The position numbers and the translations under genes are program-made. Shown here in pieces: positions 51,744 through 60,457 of a stretch of 64,000 nucleotides of DNA. The stretch covers positions 50,810 to 114,809 of the forward strand of contig CAYVRT010000007.1 in NCBI GenBank assembly GCA_964453115.1. Direction: 5' to 3'. The notes beneath the pieces were generated by a model, which was not told the DNA's origin, did no database searches, and saw only the letters and a list, made by a program, of their open reading frames with translations. The stretch's first letter is position 1; the number at the start of each line of letters is the position of its first letter. The DNA is from JAIWNK01 sp964453115 (lineage in GTDB: Bacteria > Chloroflexota > Anaerolineae > Anaerolineales > Anaerolineaceae).

Positions 51744-52691
51744 TCAGGCCACCAGCTTACGAACCTCATCCAACTGCCCAGAGCTGCCCAATTTGCCGTT
51801 TTTATCAGCAATGAAACGAGCATATTCAGCCATAAAAATTTTTCCAATTGGTCGCAGATCAAAAACTTCGGGATGATCGCGGAAATGTTCACGGTGCACG
51901 CGCGTCCAAACGAGGCGTCCATCCGTATCAATGTTAATCTTCGTTACGCCCAGGCGCGCTGCTGGCAAGAATTGTTGATCATCCACACCCTTGGCTCCCT
52001 TAAGATTGCCACCCGCCGCATTAATACGTTCAACCTCTTCCTGCGGCACTGAACTAGAGCCATGCATCACCAGCGGGAAACCAGGCAATTCGCGCTGAAT
52101 TTCGCTCAACACATCCAGACGTAATGCCTGACTCCCCGAGAATTTAAATGCTCCATGGCTTGTACCAATTGCCACAGCCAATGAGTCGCACTGTGTGCGT
52201 TCAACGAATTCACGCGCCACTTTGGGGTCTGTCAATTTCGCATTCGCCTCATCCACTGCGACATGTTCCTCAACGCCACCCAATTGCCCAAGTTCTGCCT
52301 CAACCACAATCCCGCGCGCATGAGCTGCTTCCACAACCCGGCGCGTAATCCGGATATTGGTTTCAAAGTCCTCATGGCTTGCATCAATCATGACAGAACT
52401 GTAGAAGCCACTTTCAATACAATCATAGCAACCTTCTTCATCCCCATGATCCAAATGCACTGCAAAAATTGCATCCGAGAAAATTTCATTCGCGGTGCGA
52501 ATCATTGCTTCCAACATGCGCTTATCAGTGTAAGAACGTGCCCCCTTGCTAATTTGAATGATGAAAGGCGCCCGGCTATCAATACACCCACGGAACAAAC
52601 CCATTGTCTGCTCCAGATTATTGATATTATAGGCACCGATGGCATACCGGCCATATGCAGCCTCAAAAAGTTTTTTTGTTGTAACTATCAT
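51744..52691 (-). CDS. fba: Class II fructose-bisphosphate aldolase
   Basis: A 315-residue zinc-dependent aldolase that reversibly splits fructose 1,6-bisphosphate. Zinc and catalytic residues are seen in VHLDHGDEE (Asp/His), EAELGQLGG (Glu), GTSHGAFKF (His), VMHGSSSVP (His) and TKINIDTDGR (phosphate site). AAGGAG precedes the ATG. It sits 17 bases after the phosphofructokinase gene, so consecutive glycolytic steps are encoded together. Confidence 0.95.
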   Translation of the reverse strand: MIVTTKKLFEAAYGRYAIGAYNINNLEQTMGLFRGCIDSRAPFIIQISKGARSYTDKRMLEAMIRTANEIFSDAIFAVHLDHGDEEGCYDCIESGFYSSVMIDASHEDFETNIRITRRVVEAAHARGIVVEAELGQLGGVEEHVAVDEANAKLTDPKVAREFVERTQCDSLAVAIGTSHGAFKFSGSQALRLDVLSEIQRELPGFPLVMHGSSSVPQEEVERINAAGGNLKGAKGVDDQQFLPAARLGVTKINIDTDGRLVWTRVHREHFRDHPEVFDLRPIGKIFMAEYARFIADKNGKLGSSGQLDEVRKLVA

Positions 52692-52708
52692 CCTATACTC
52701 CTTAACAA

Positions 52709-53878
52709 TTAGCTCAAGAACATTGGCACGCCCATGAAGTCACGCACCTTCGGGCGATAGGTCTCAATATCGTAGTAGCTCGGCACATCCACACGCTTAC
52801 GCCCAGCCAGCACCATTTCGGCTGGCACCGTTGTATATTTACCACCATGCAACGCCACCATCTTGCCTGTTTCCCTGCGCCGGATGAGCTGAATTGCCAG
52901 ATTACCAAATGAAGTCGCCACCATACGATCCAACGAATCGGGAGCACCAGAGCGCATCAAATAGCCCAACTGCTGGTACATAATATTCTGTCCGGACAGT
53001 TTCTTAATCTCATCAGCCAGAATCTCACCAACCCCACCCAGTTTGCGATGACCATAAGCATCCGCCTCGCCGCTTTCAATCACATCCATCCCTTCCAGAA
53101 TGGCGCCTTCAGACACCGTCATGATGGCATAGTTCGAAGCCTTGTTACGCTTATCTTCCAGCAAGAAATTTGCCAACCGATGCACCTCACAAGGCACCTC
53201 TGGAATCACGGCCCGATCAACATCCGCAAGGTAAGCGCTAATTAAGCTTGTCTCGCCTGAATTGCGCCCAAACAATTCCACAACACCTATCCGCTCATGC
53301 GAACCAACCGAAGTGCGCATATTGGTGATAAAATCCACACTTCGAGTCACTGCCGTCGAAAAGCCAATGCAGTAATCAGTTCCAAAAACATCATTATCCA
53401 TCGTTTTGGGAATGGCAACAACAGGGAAACCCTCTTTGTGCAAACGCACCGCAAAGCTCAACGTATCATCACCACCAATCGGCGTCAAAACATCTACACC
53501 CAAGTGGCTCAATACGTTCAATGTGTAATCCGTATAATCCATCGTTCCGCTTTCATCAATTCTTTTTCCCCATTTGGAATTCTTTAAAAAATCTGGAATT
53601 GATTTTGCTGTCACACGCTGTGGATTGGTACGAGAAGTGTGCAACATCGTTCCACCGGTTCGGTCAATCGTGCGCACATCCTCGCGATGCAGTTCTCGAA
53701 TATAATAATCATGAGTAGATGGCTCATCAAGATTATATTGCAACAGACCAGCCCACCCTCTGCGAATCCCAATCACCCGATATCCTAATTCCAAGGCACC
53801 CATCACCACCGTTTTGATACACGGATTCAGCCCAGGAACATCCCCACCCCCTGTCAAAATACCCAACGTTTTAGTCAT
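52709..53878 (-). CDS. 6-phosphofructokinase with PPi-type active-site signature
   Basis: A 389-residue enzyme of the PFK family phosphorylating fructose 6-phosphate. GILTGGGDVPGLNPCI is the donor site; GGDDTL (Asp138) and PKTMDND (Lys158) replace Gly/Gly found in ATP-dependent E. coli-type enzymes, and this Asp-Lys pair is the hallmark of pyrophosphate-dependent PFKs. Other marks are MRTSVGSHERIGVVELFGR and GYLMRSGAPDSLDR. A PPi enzyme would make glycolysis reversible and save ATP. ATG 53878 has GGAGGT 4 bases upstream. Many databases label such proteins simply ATP-PFK. Confidence 0.92.
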   Translation of the reverse strand: MTKTLGILTGGGDVPGLNPCIKTVVMGALELGYRVIGIRRGWAGLLQYNLDEPSTHDYYIRELHREDVRTIDRTGGTMLHTSRTNPQRVTAKSIPDFLKNSKWGKRIDESGTMDYTDYTLNVLSHLGVDVLTPIGGDDTLSFAVRLHKEGFPVVAIPKTMDNDVFGTDYCIGFSTAVTRSVDFITNMRTSVGSHERIGVVELFGRNSGETSLISAYLADVDRAVIPEVPCEVHRLANFLLEDKRNKASNYAIMTVSEGAILEGMDVIESGEADAYGHRKLGGVGEILADEIKKLSGQNIMYQQLGYLMRSGAPDSLDRMVATSFGNLAIQLIRRRETGKMVALHGGKYTTVPAEMVLAGRKRVDVPSYYDIETYRPKVRDFMGVPMFLS

Positions 53879-53908
53879 ACGCACCTCCAATTGAAAAGAT
53901 AAAAATTT

Positions 53909-54985
53909 CTAACGCGCTGATTGCGCTCCATCTGCATCAGACACAGTAGTCACTGGAATCTGGAAAGTTACCCGGCTCCCCTGCCCAATAGCGGATTCAA
54001 CTTCCATATACCCGCCCATCATTTCAACCCGGTCACGGATCAGTTTCAGCCCCAGTCCACCGCGCTCTGCCATTGTCTTCGGGTCAAAACCTTTACCATT
54101 ATCGCTAACGCTCACCCGCAACGATTTCTCATCCAAAGCAAATTGCACATTCAGCTGAAGCCGCGCCGGAATATCAAGGTTATGCCGCACCGCATTGCCC
54201 ATCAATTCTTGCAACGCGCGGAAAACCATCACCTCCTCATAGGTCTCCAGTCGCCGTTCCGTGCCCTTCACCGTCAACGCCACATCCACCGCCATCTGCT
54301 CCTTAAAAGTATCCACATAGCGACGCACCGTTGGCAATACCCCTAAATCATCCAACATCATTGGGCGCAATTCTGAAATAAACATCCGCACCTTTTGGAA
54401 CGTTCCCATGGCCGACGTCTTCAACTTGTTCAATTCTTCCTTAGCAGCTTCAGGGCTTTGCTCAAATACATGCGCTGCAATCTCCGCCTGGACAATAAAA
54501 TTCGAAAGTGCCTGAACCGGCCCATCGTGCATCTGCCGAGACAAGCGCTGCCGTTCAGCCTCTTGCGCATTCACCAACATCTCAAGCGTCGAACTACCCC
54601 CACGCCCACCCCCACTTTGCTGATTTTCGGCAAAAAAGCTGCTCGCTTTTTCCAAAATATCCACATATTGTTGCCAGACTTCTTTTTCTTTCTGCAATCG
54701 CTCCAATTGCCCCCGCATTAGCAAAAGCCGCTGTTGTGAATCAAGTGCTGACGCATAAGCCGTTTGAATATCTGCTTTTGACATACTTTCCAGTTGCGCC
54801 CGTACTTGCTGCAAATGCGCAGTGATGGAAGTATTCCTCTGCGTCAATCTTGCCAACTCCGATTGACTCTGGTCATACATCAACGAAGTTTCGCGCAACG
54901 CGTTTTTGGCCTTCTCAAGTTCCGATTGAACTTGTTGCTGGAATTCCTCCCAGGGACTTAACTCACCCTCAGCTTTTGCATTCAT
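53909..54985 (-). CDS. Soluble DegS-like histidine kinase (HisKA_3)
   Basis: The 358-residue protein has no membrane helix. It begins with a long coiled coil (about 10-120), a Gly/Ser hinge, an HisKA_3 box RLSRQMHDGPVQALSN (His153), and HATPase_c (ELMGNAVRHN, DNGKGFDPK, GGLGLKLIRDRVEMMGG). This resembles the cytosolic DegS/ComP-type kinases. No regulator is adjacent; it is co-directional with and 30 bases before the PFK gene, so it may sense an internal metabolic state. AAGGAG precedes the ATG, and a TATACT at 55055-55060 may be its -10. Confidence 0.9.
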   Translation of the reverse strand: MNAKAEGELSPWEEFQQQVQSELEKAKNALRETSLMYDQSQSELARLTQRNTSITAHLQQVRAQLESMSKADIQTAYASALDSQQRLLLMRGQLERLQKEKEVWQQYVDILEKASSFFAENQQSGGGRGGSSTLEMLVNAQEAERQRLSRQMHDGPVQALSNFIVQAEIAAHVFEQSPEAAKEELNKLKTSAMGTFQKVRMFISELRPMMLDDLGVLPTVRRYVDTFKEQMAVDVALTVKGTERRLETYEEVMVFRALQELMGNAVRHNLDIPARLQLNVQFALDEKSLRVSVSDNGKGFDPKTMAERGGLGLKLIRDRVEMMGGYMEVESAIGQGSRVTFQIPVTTVSDADGAQSAR

Positions 54986-55080
54986 CTTCGCGGCTCCTTG
55001 AACGTTTGATCAACACAGCATCGGATTGGGCTAAAACAGCCCTCTAAAAATCCAAGTATAGCATAACCTTTTCATTCTCG

Positions 55081-56544
55081 CTATTCTTTTAATCTACAGA
55101 TTACCATGTTCTCACCACCCTGCGCAAGAGCAAAACTACCATCACTCTCAAAAACAACGTTGCAATCACGCATCAGCTGCGGATACCAGCCCGGAAACGA
55201 GAGTAAATAATCCGCATCCACTGCTATCAGATAAGCGGCCAGGCGGTCTTCATCTCGAATAAATGGGATCACTTCCGGCGAAACCAGGCCCGCCAGGTCT
55301 ACCAATCTGCGATCGCCGAAATAACCCACTGCCCCAATATCATGTGCCGCAATCAATGCGTCCTCCGGCGTATTCTCATTCACCCAGCGCGCTGCCGTCA
55401 CCATCTCCGTCTCAATAATCGCCACATCCTGAGCATAGCTCCATGCCCCCAAACCCCAAAACGCAGCAGCAACCAATCCAATGCTCAATCCAGCAAATAA
55501 GGCCGCCCGCCTACGCCATTTTTGCACCCACGGGAGTCTTTTGACAAGTTCCATAGTGCCAACCATGCCCATCACCCAAAAAACAGGCATCGCTGGCATT
55601 AAATAGCGTCCATGCTGATACACCACCGCCAGTCGCAATGCATACAATGCCGAATACCCAAGCCACCAAAGTATCGCACCCAGTCGCACCACACTCCGTT
55701 CACGTACCGCACACCAGGTAAAATATATCGCCCCAGGCAAAAGCAAAATACCAGCTCCCACCAACGGCAAACTCAGCAACTGCACAAACCGCAGCAAAAA
55801 TGGACGCTCCAACAGAACCGCATATTCAGCCTGTTTGGCATAAAAAGTATTGGGCCACACCTCACCTGCCAACCACAGATTAAAAGCAAGGTATGGCATA
55901 AAGAAAACGCCAAACCCCACCAATGCCCTCAACCCAGAACGTCCTGCAACCCGCCACGTCCTTCTTGCCAGCAATAAAGTAAAAAACAGAGGGCCAAGCA
56001 TTGTCACAACATCGGGACGAATCCAACACCCCAAACCCGCCAATGCCCCCCCCAATCCAAAACATTCACGCTGCGCCGCGACCAAAACCGCCATCAGCAC
56101 CAACGCCGCCAATACTGTCTCCATCCCCGAAACAGAAGCCCAAACCAAATGCCACTCACACACCACCAACAACCCCACCCAGGGCGTCTCGGATCGCCAG
56201 TTTGGAGTCAATCCACGTGCGAAAATTTCTGCCAGCACCCCCGTTGCCCACAAAGCCAGCCAACCCAATAAATACGTCCAAAGATAGAAAAAAACTCCTG
56301 GCAGCCAATGACCCCCAACAAGCAATAAAGACCACAAGGGTGCCGTTGAACCCGCAGATACTTGCCCCCGAACAAAAGACCACCCCTCTCCCTGCGCCAA
56401 ATTACGCGCATAAGTCTGATGAATCCAGGCATCATCTAACGGAAAACCAATCCCCAGCACCCAACGGCTCATCAGCAAATAGGCGCATCCCCCCAGTGCA
56501 GCTACACCGCCCAGCAGATAAATCGCCCGTCTCGAAAGCCTCAT
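55081..56544 (-). CDS. GT-C-like polytopic membrane glycosyltransferase (putative)
   Basis: A 487-residue protein with about 11 membrane helices. Its acidic first loop FPLDDAWIHQTYARNLAQGEG, then GSTAPLWSLLLV and WIRPDVVTMLGPL, align with IIDDSFITFRYARNLLAGQG, TTTPLYTLVLV and LTRPDAILLLGPL of the + strand gene at 32940-34508, so the two are paralogues. The C-terminal AAHDIGAVGYFGDRRLVDLAG also matches. ATG 56544 is chosen, 5 bases after the fatty-acid hydroxylase stop; ATG 56583 would overlap it. The sugar donor and acceptor are unknown. Confidence 0.75.
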   Translation of the reverse strand: MRLSRRAIYLLGGVAALGGCAYLLMSRWVLGIGFPLDDAWIHQTYARNLAQGEGWSFVRGQVSAGSTAPLWSLLLVGGHWLPGVFFYLWTYLLGWLALWATGVLAEIFARGLTPNWRSETPWVGLLVVCEWHLVWASVSGMETVLAALVLMAVLVAAQRECFGLGGALAGLGCWIRPDVVTMLGPLFFTLLLARRTWRVAGRSGLRALVGFGVFFMPYLAFNLWLAGEVWPNTFYAKQAEYAVLLERPFLLRFVQLLSLPLVGAGILLLPGAIYFTWCAVRERSVVRLGAILWWLGYSALYALRLAVVYQHGRYLMPAMPVFWVMGMVGTMELVKRLPWVQKWRRRAALFAGLSIGLVAAAFWGLGAWSYAQDVAIIETEMVTAARWVNENTPEDALIAAHDIGAVGYFGDRRLVDLAGLVSPEVIPFIRDEDRLAAYLIAVDADYLLSFPGWYPQLMRDCNVVFESDGSFALAQGGENMVICRLKE

Positions 56545-56549
56545 CCCAC

Positions 56550-57179
56550 TTATTTCGGCAAAGTTCCAAACACACGATCCCAAATCGGCGATGTTACTCC
56601 ATAACGGTCGTTGGGCGTTTTGTAATGATGCTGCATATGATAACGCTTCAAAAATTTCAAATATCCGACACGCATTGGAAAATGATGCGTCGCGTAATGC
56701 GTCAAATCATAAGCCAGATAGCCAAAGATGAATGCCGAAAACATAGGCGACACCCATTCACTCATTCCCAACACCACCTGCAAAATCAGTACAAACAAGC
56801 CATAGAACAACGCCGCCAGCGGCAAGCTGATAATCGGCGGCATCACGAGGCGCGTTTTCTCTTGTGGTTGGGCATGATGAACACCATGAAACAAAAATGT
56901 AATCCGCTCCTGCTGTGCGTTGCGCGGCGGAAAATGAAACACGAACCGATGCAACAAATATTCAGCCAAGGTCCAAAGCAACAAACCAATCAAAAATGCC
57001 ACCGGAATATGCCACCACACCCAATCTTGCACTCGCAAAATGGCATCAACCAAAAAGTAAACCGCCACAGGCAACCAAATAGCTGTAATAGTAACTGGGC
57101 TAATATGCGTAAAAAACTCCAGAAAATCCGACTGAAACAACCGAACAGGTACATCACTATGATCAATTTTATGCGCCAT
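56550..57179 (-). CDS. Fatty acid hydroxylase / sterol desaturase family membrane protein
   Basis: A 209-residue di-iron membrane enzyme with four helices and the histidine boxes HRFVFH, HGVHHAQPQ, HYATHH and HMQHH. The fold belongs to the ERG3/fatty-acid-2-hydroxylase superfamily, which oxidises lipids or carotenoids with O2, so oxygen exposure is implied. ATG 57179 follows AAGGAG; the frame continues upstream through an AT-rich stretch that includes a TATAAT at 57213-57218. It is followed closely by the GT-C gene, possibly for a shared lipid-linked product. Confidence 0.88.
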   Translation of the reverse strand: MAHKIDHSDVPVRLFQSDFLEFFTHISPVTITAIWLPVAVYFLVDAILRVQDWVWWHIPVAFLIGLLLWTLAEYLLHRFVFHFPPRNAQQERITFLFHGVHHAQPQEKTRLVMPPIISLPLAALFYGLFVLILQVVLGMSEWVSPMFSAFIFGYLAYDLTHYATHHFPMRVGYLKFLKRYHMQHHYKTPNDRYGVTSPIWDRVFGTLPK

Positions 57180-57271
57180 GAAACCTTCTCCTTCTTTAGG
57201 AATATAGTCCAAATTATAACCCAAACCGCAACCTTTTTTTCTACCCTGCGTATACCAATATGGAGGCATTT

Positions 57272-57505
57272 ATGGAAACCGCACAAAAAACAGAAAAAAA
57301 CGTCCCCTGGTATCTCTGGCCCTTCTGGGCTATCTGGAAGCTGGTTATCCTGATCATTGAATTGACCGGGCGATTGGTAGCCGCCATCCTGGGATTTGTC
57401 TTTCTTCTCGTTGGTGTCATCCTCACGCTCACTGTCATCGGCGCGATTTTGGGCATCCCCATGGCAATCTTTGGCGTGCTACTCATCATTCGCAGCCTAT
57501 TCTAA
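57272..57505 (+). CDS. Small membrane protein, unknown
   Basis: A 77-residue protein with a charged start (METAQKTEKN), a Trp-rich stretch (WYLWPFWAIW) and two long hydrophobic helices (about 22-46 and 48-75). No family is recognised. GGAGG sits 5 bases before ATG 57272, so I prefer it to ATG 57260. It ends at a bidirectional terminator. Confidence 0.6.
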   Translation: METAQKTEKNVPWYLWPFWAIWKLVILIIELTGRLVAAILGFVFLLVGVILTLTVIGAILGIPMAIFGVLLIIRSLF

Positions 57506-57508
57506 ATC

Positions 57509-57551
57509 AATCAAAAGAGCGGCCCGCCACACGCAAGCCGCTCTTTTGATT
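57509..57551. terminator. Bidirectional intrinsic terminator
   Basis: A 15-base stem (aatcaaaagagcggc / gccgctcttttgatt) with a 13-base loop between two convergent membrane-protein genes; A/T runs at both ends allow use in either direction. Confidence 0.8.
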
Positions 57552-58390
57552 TAATGTCGCATTCCGCGCCGCATCAACACCAGGTATAACCCCAGCATCA
57601 TCAAACCAATTGACCCCGTATTGCCAATAAAGTTCAATGCTGTGCTTGTATCTCCGCCAATATACAACCCCCAGCCTGTCATCGCCAGCACACCACCAGG
57701 AATCAAAGGCCACCAGACAAACTTGTCAGTCACCACTCGGCTACACAATGTGATCAACCCCCACCCCAAACCAAAAATAACCAACATCATCCCTGTATTG
57801 GCAAGCGGACTGCGGCCTTCAATGGCCCAACCCAAGTAAATCCCTGGCCCAATGCCAATCAACAAACATCCGGGAATGATCAAACCAAGCAGCCGATAAA
57901 ACAACCCCGGCAACAATAGCGCCACCCCCACAGCAACGCCAAGATATAAAACAAAATCAAAAATCCGCGTTGCACTGAACAAAAAGCAAGCGCCCAGCGC
58001 GCCAATCACGCCCCCAGGAATCAAAGGCCACCACAGAAATCGGCCATAGATAGGCCGTGAAAACAGCACAATCATCCCCCAGCCAAGAGAAAAACCAAGC
58101 AAAGCCACACCCACCCGCTGTAAAACCGGCAGGTCAAGAACACCAAATCCCAGATAAGCGCCACCACCAGCACCCAAAGCCAGCAGTCCGGCAATCGCCA
58201 GCCCCAACTTATGCCGCTGCAAACCTACCACCGTAAAAATTACACCTGCCACTGGTACCGCCATTGCCAACAACCATCCCGTCTTTAAAATCGTCTCCAA
58301 AAAGACCAATCCGCCCGCACCCATCAGCGCAGCACCCACTACGACCTGCCAACGTCCGGAACCCCATCCAGCCTCATTCAGCTCTCTCAT
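57551..58390 (-). CDS. Polytopic membrane protein with internal repeat, unknown
   Basis: A 279-residue protein of about eight membrane helices built from a repeated unit. SLGWGMIVLFSRPIYGRFLWWPLIPGG and GLGWGLITLCSRVVTDKFVWWPLIPGG are near-copies about 110 residues apart, each closing in FxWWPLIPGG. No enzyme motif is seen. ATG 58390 follows GGAGGT at 5 bases. It ends on the bidirectional terminator and is upstream of nothing obvious; the nearest neighbour is the NarL-type pair at 58.5-60.3 kb. Confidence 0.6.
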   Translation of the reverse strand: MRELNEAGWGSGRWQVVVGAALMGAGGLVFLETILKTGWLLAMAVPVAGVIFTVVGLQRHKLGLAIAGLLALGAGGGAYLGFGVLDLPVLQRVGVALLGFSLGWGMIVLFSRPIYGRFLWWPLIPGGVIGALGACFLFSATRIFDFVLYLGVAVGVALLLPGLFYRLLGLIIPGCLLIGIGPGIYLGWAIEGRSPLANTGMMLVIFGLGWGLITLCSRVVTDKFVWWPLIPGGVLAMTGWGLYIGGDTSTALNFIGNTGSIGLMMLGLYLVLMRRGMRH

Positions 58391-58483
58391 ATCCAACCTC
58401 CAAAATTTACTATTGAGCATACCACAAGCATCAGCTTTCTGCCTCTGCCCAGAGTCACAATCCTGGTCATAACCAGCATAGGA

Positions 58484-59134
58484 CTATAATAACCGCAATT
58501 CCTGCGCCCGAAAAACAGCCTGCATCCGGTCTTTCGCATCCAGCTTATTCAAAATACTGGTCACATGATTTTTGACCGTTCCCTCAGCAATCACCAATTG
58601 TTCAGCTATTTGCTTGTTGCTAGCCCCAGTAGCAACCAGGCGCAATATCTCCATTTCTCGCTCCGAGAGCGGATCAAGCAGCGGCTGTGACATGGAATTC
58701 CCCGGCCTTGCCAAACGCGAAAATTCAGCCATTACTTTGGCAGTAATAGAAGGAAGTAAAAAATACTCCCCGCGCGCCGCCGCCCGAATTGCGTCCGCTA
58801 ACTTTTCTGAGGTAACATCTTTGAGCAAATATCCCACCGCCCCAGCTCGCAGCCCATCAAAAACAGATTCATCATCATCAAAAGTCGTCAATACAATCAC
58901 CCGACAATCCGGCAAACAGGACCTCATCCGCCGTGTCGCCGTCACCCCATCCATCACCGGCATACGCAAATCCATCAACACAACTTGTGGCTGATGTTGT
59001 AAAGCAAGACGCAAGGCCTCTTCACCATTCCCTGCCTCACCAACCACTTCAAAATCCGATTGGATCGAAAGCAGCGTGTTTAACCCCTCGCGAAATAAAA
59101 CCTGATCATCCACAATCAAAATTCGTATCGTCAT
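58484..59134 (-). CDS. NarL/LuxR-family response regulator
   Basis: A 216-residue regulator with receiver acidic pair DD (9-10), phospho-acceptor Asp55 (VVLMDLRMPVMDG), Lys in LLKD, and a LuxR helix-turn-helix (about 150-205; LSEREMEILRLVATGASNKQIAEQLVIAEGT). It overlaps its kinase gene by 4 bases. Repeats GGAAATGTGAC at 60314-60381, between the kinase gene and the divergent radical SAM gene, are candidate binding sites. Confidence 0.95.
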   Translation of the reverse strand: MTIRILIVDDQVLFREGLNTLLSIQSDFEVVGEAGNGEEALRLALQHQPQVVLMDLRMPVMDGVTATRRMRSCLPDCRVIVLTTFDDDESVFDGLRAGAVGYLLKDVTSEKLADAIRAAARGEYFLLPSITAKVMAEFSRLARPGNSMSQPLLDPLSEREMEILRLVATGASNKQIAEQLVIAEGTVKNHVTSILNKLDAKDRMQAVFRAQELRLL

Positions 59135-60279
59135 CCTGGCACTCCCACATCCATTTTCAGCCCCTCACCGGGCGAAGTCTCCACAAACAACTGTCCATTC
59201 AATAAATGCACCCGTTCGCGCAGCCCAAGCAATCCAAACCCGCCGCTCAATTCCTGCGCCCCTACCCCATCATCTGCCACCACCAAATGCACCATCGTTG
59301 CCATCGAATAATCTAACACCACCTTCACCTCACTTGCCTGCGCATGCTTGCGAGCATTGTTAATCCCTTCCTGCGCCACTCGATACAGAGCCCAACTTGC
59401 CTGTGGACTAAGCTGCCGAACCACACCTTTTACCTCAAATAAAACTTGTGGCCCATCACTCATTTCCTCCTTTGTTAAACAAGCAATCATCTCTGGCAAG
59501 GGGCGCACCTCTTCAGGATGTAAGCGCAGCGCCGAAACAGATTGCCGCACATCCAATAACGCTTCCTGCGCCAGGCTCTGTGCTTTCTCAAGCATCTCCT
59601 CAGCCCGTCCAGGCCGTGTAGACATCACGGCTCGCGCGGCCTGCACTTGCATATAAATTGTTGTCAAATAATGCCCTAATCCATCATGAATCTCACGTGC
59701 CAACCGATTGCGCTCGCGTGTCATTGTCAGTTCCTCAACCTGCTCCACCAAACGCTCAATTTCGCGGCGCGCCTTTTCCTCATCCACAGCCATCTGAGTA
59801 AAGGCAATCACAAAAATCATCCCCGCCAAAAAAGTAGGCAACCCCTGCCACACATTCACCCACGCACCGGAAAACGCCCGCACCACCAACAAATAGACCC
59901 CGACAATCAAAACACTCACCAGATAACTCCAGCGCTGCGGCAGAAGCACCACCGCCTGAGCAGCCAGCGGTACCAGCACCATTGCATTCAACCCCGCCCC
60001 TTTCCCCAAATATACAATTCCTGCTCCCAGTGGCACCTGCAGCACAAAATACAACCGCCGCAGAGCAATGTTCTCCGAACGAGCACAAATTGCATATCCA
60101 TAGATTCCAACCAAAATATACCCCACACCCAACACAGCCATTAGCCCCACATCAAATAAGGTTGCCTGCTGAAACGAACTAAACGTAGCAAAATACGAAG
60201 CAAGCACCACCACAGCAAATGCCAGGTCTGTGCTTGTTCGAGCCTGTCCCAAAGTACGACGGATTCCTTTTTCCTCCAT
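59131..60279 (-). CDS. Membrane sensor histidine kinase, DesK/NarX type (HisKA_3)
   Basis: A 382-residue kinase with five or six membrane helices (about 18-165), a coiled linker, the HisKA_3 box ERNRLAREIHDGLGHYLT (His198) and HATPase_c (EGINNARKHAQ, ADDGVGAQEL, GGFGLLGLRERV). ATG 60279 lies exactly 7 bases after a TATAAT and has no Shine-Dalgarno, so the mRNA is probably leaderless; an in-frame start at 60417 would cover the promoter. It is paired with the preceding-numbered NarL-type regulator and divergent from a B12-radical SAM gene. Confidence 0.92.
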   Translation of the reverse strand: MEEKGIRRTLGQARTSTDLAFAVVVLASYFATFSSFQQATLFDVGLMAVLGVGYILVGIYGYAICARSENIALRRLYFVLQVPLGAGIVYLGKGAGLNAMVLVPLAAQAVVLLPQRWSYLVSVLIVGVYLLVVRAFSGAWVNVWQGLPTFLAGMIFVIAFTQMAVDEEKARREIERLVEQVEELTMTRERNRLAREIHDGLGHYLTTIYMQVQAARAVMSTRPGRAEEMLEKAQSLAQEALLDVRQSVSALRLHPEEVRPLPEMIACLTKEEMSDGPQVLFEVKGVVRQLSPQASWALYRVAQEGINNARKHAQASEVKVVLDYSMATMVHLVVADDGVGAQELSGGFGLLGLRERVHLLNGQLFVETSPGEGLKMDVGVPG

Positions 60280-60286
60280 TGCCCTA

Positions 60287-60295
60287 ATTATAGCA
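60287..60295 (-). promoter_or_regulatory. Extended -10 promoter of the kinase/regulator pair, leaderless
   Basis: TGCTATAAT on the - strand is a perfect extended -10. The hexamer ends 7 bases before the ATG at 60279, so the transcript should start at or beside the start codon. Confidence 0.6.
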
Positions 60296-60313
60296 TCAGC
60301 CACCCTGGGAGCA

Positions 60314-60381
60314 GTCACATTTCCTATCCTGCTGGTAACATCTTCAATGTGAAAGATAAATAGGCCACAGGTCACATTTCC
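60314..60381. promoter_or_regulatory. Candidate operator: repeated GGAAATGTGAC
   Basis: Identical 11-base words GTCACATTTCC occur at 60314-60324 and 60371-60381 (57 apart), with a weaker copy GTAACATCTTC at 60335-60345 and an inverted AATGTGA at 60346-60352. Each perfect copy lies near the expected -35 position of one of the two divergent promoters. Binding by the adjacent NarL-type regulator is inferred. Confidence 0.5.
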
Positions 60382-60457
60382 ACAACGGCCACTTGTCGTA
60401 CACTCAAAGCGCAGCAATGCGTTCAGTTTTCAACACTTCCCTCAAAGGAGATTTTTC

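Noticed and set aside
60280..60417. N-terminal extension of the sensor kinase at 59131
   Set aside because: It reads through the TATAAT and the repeated operator words; the repeated Gly-Asn-Val-Thr in that frame is just the DNA repeat.
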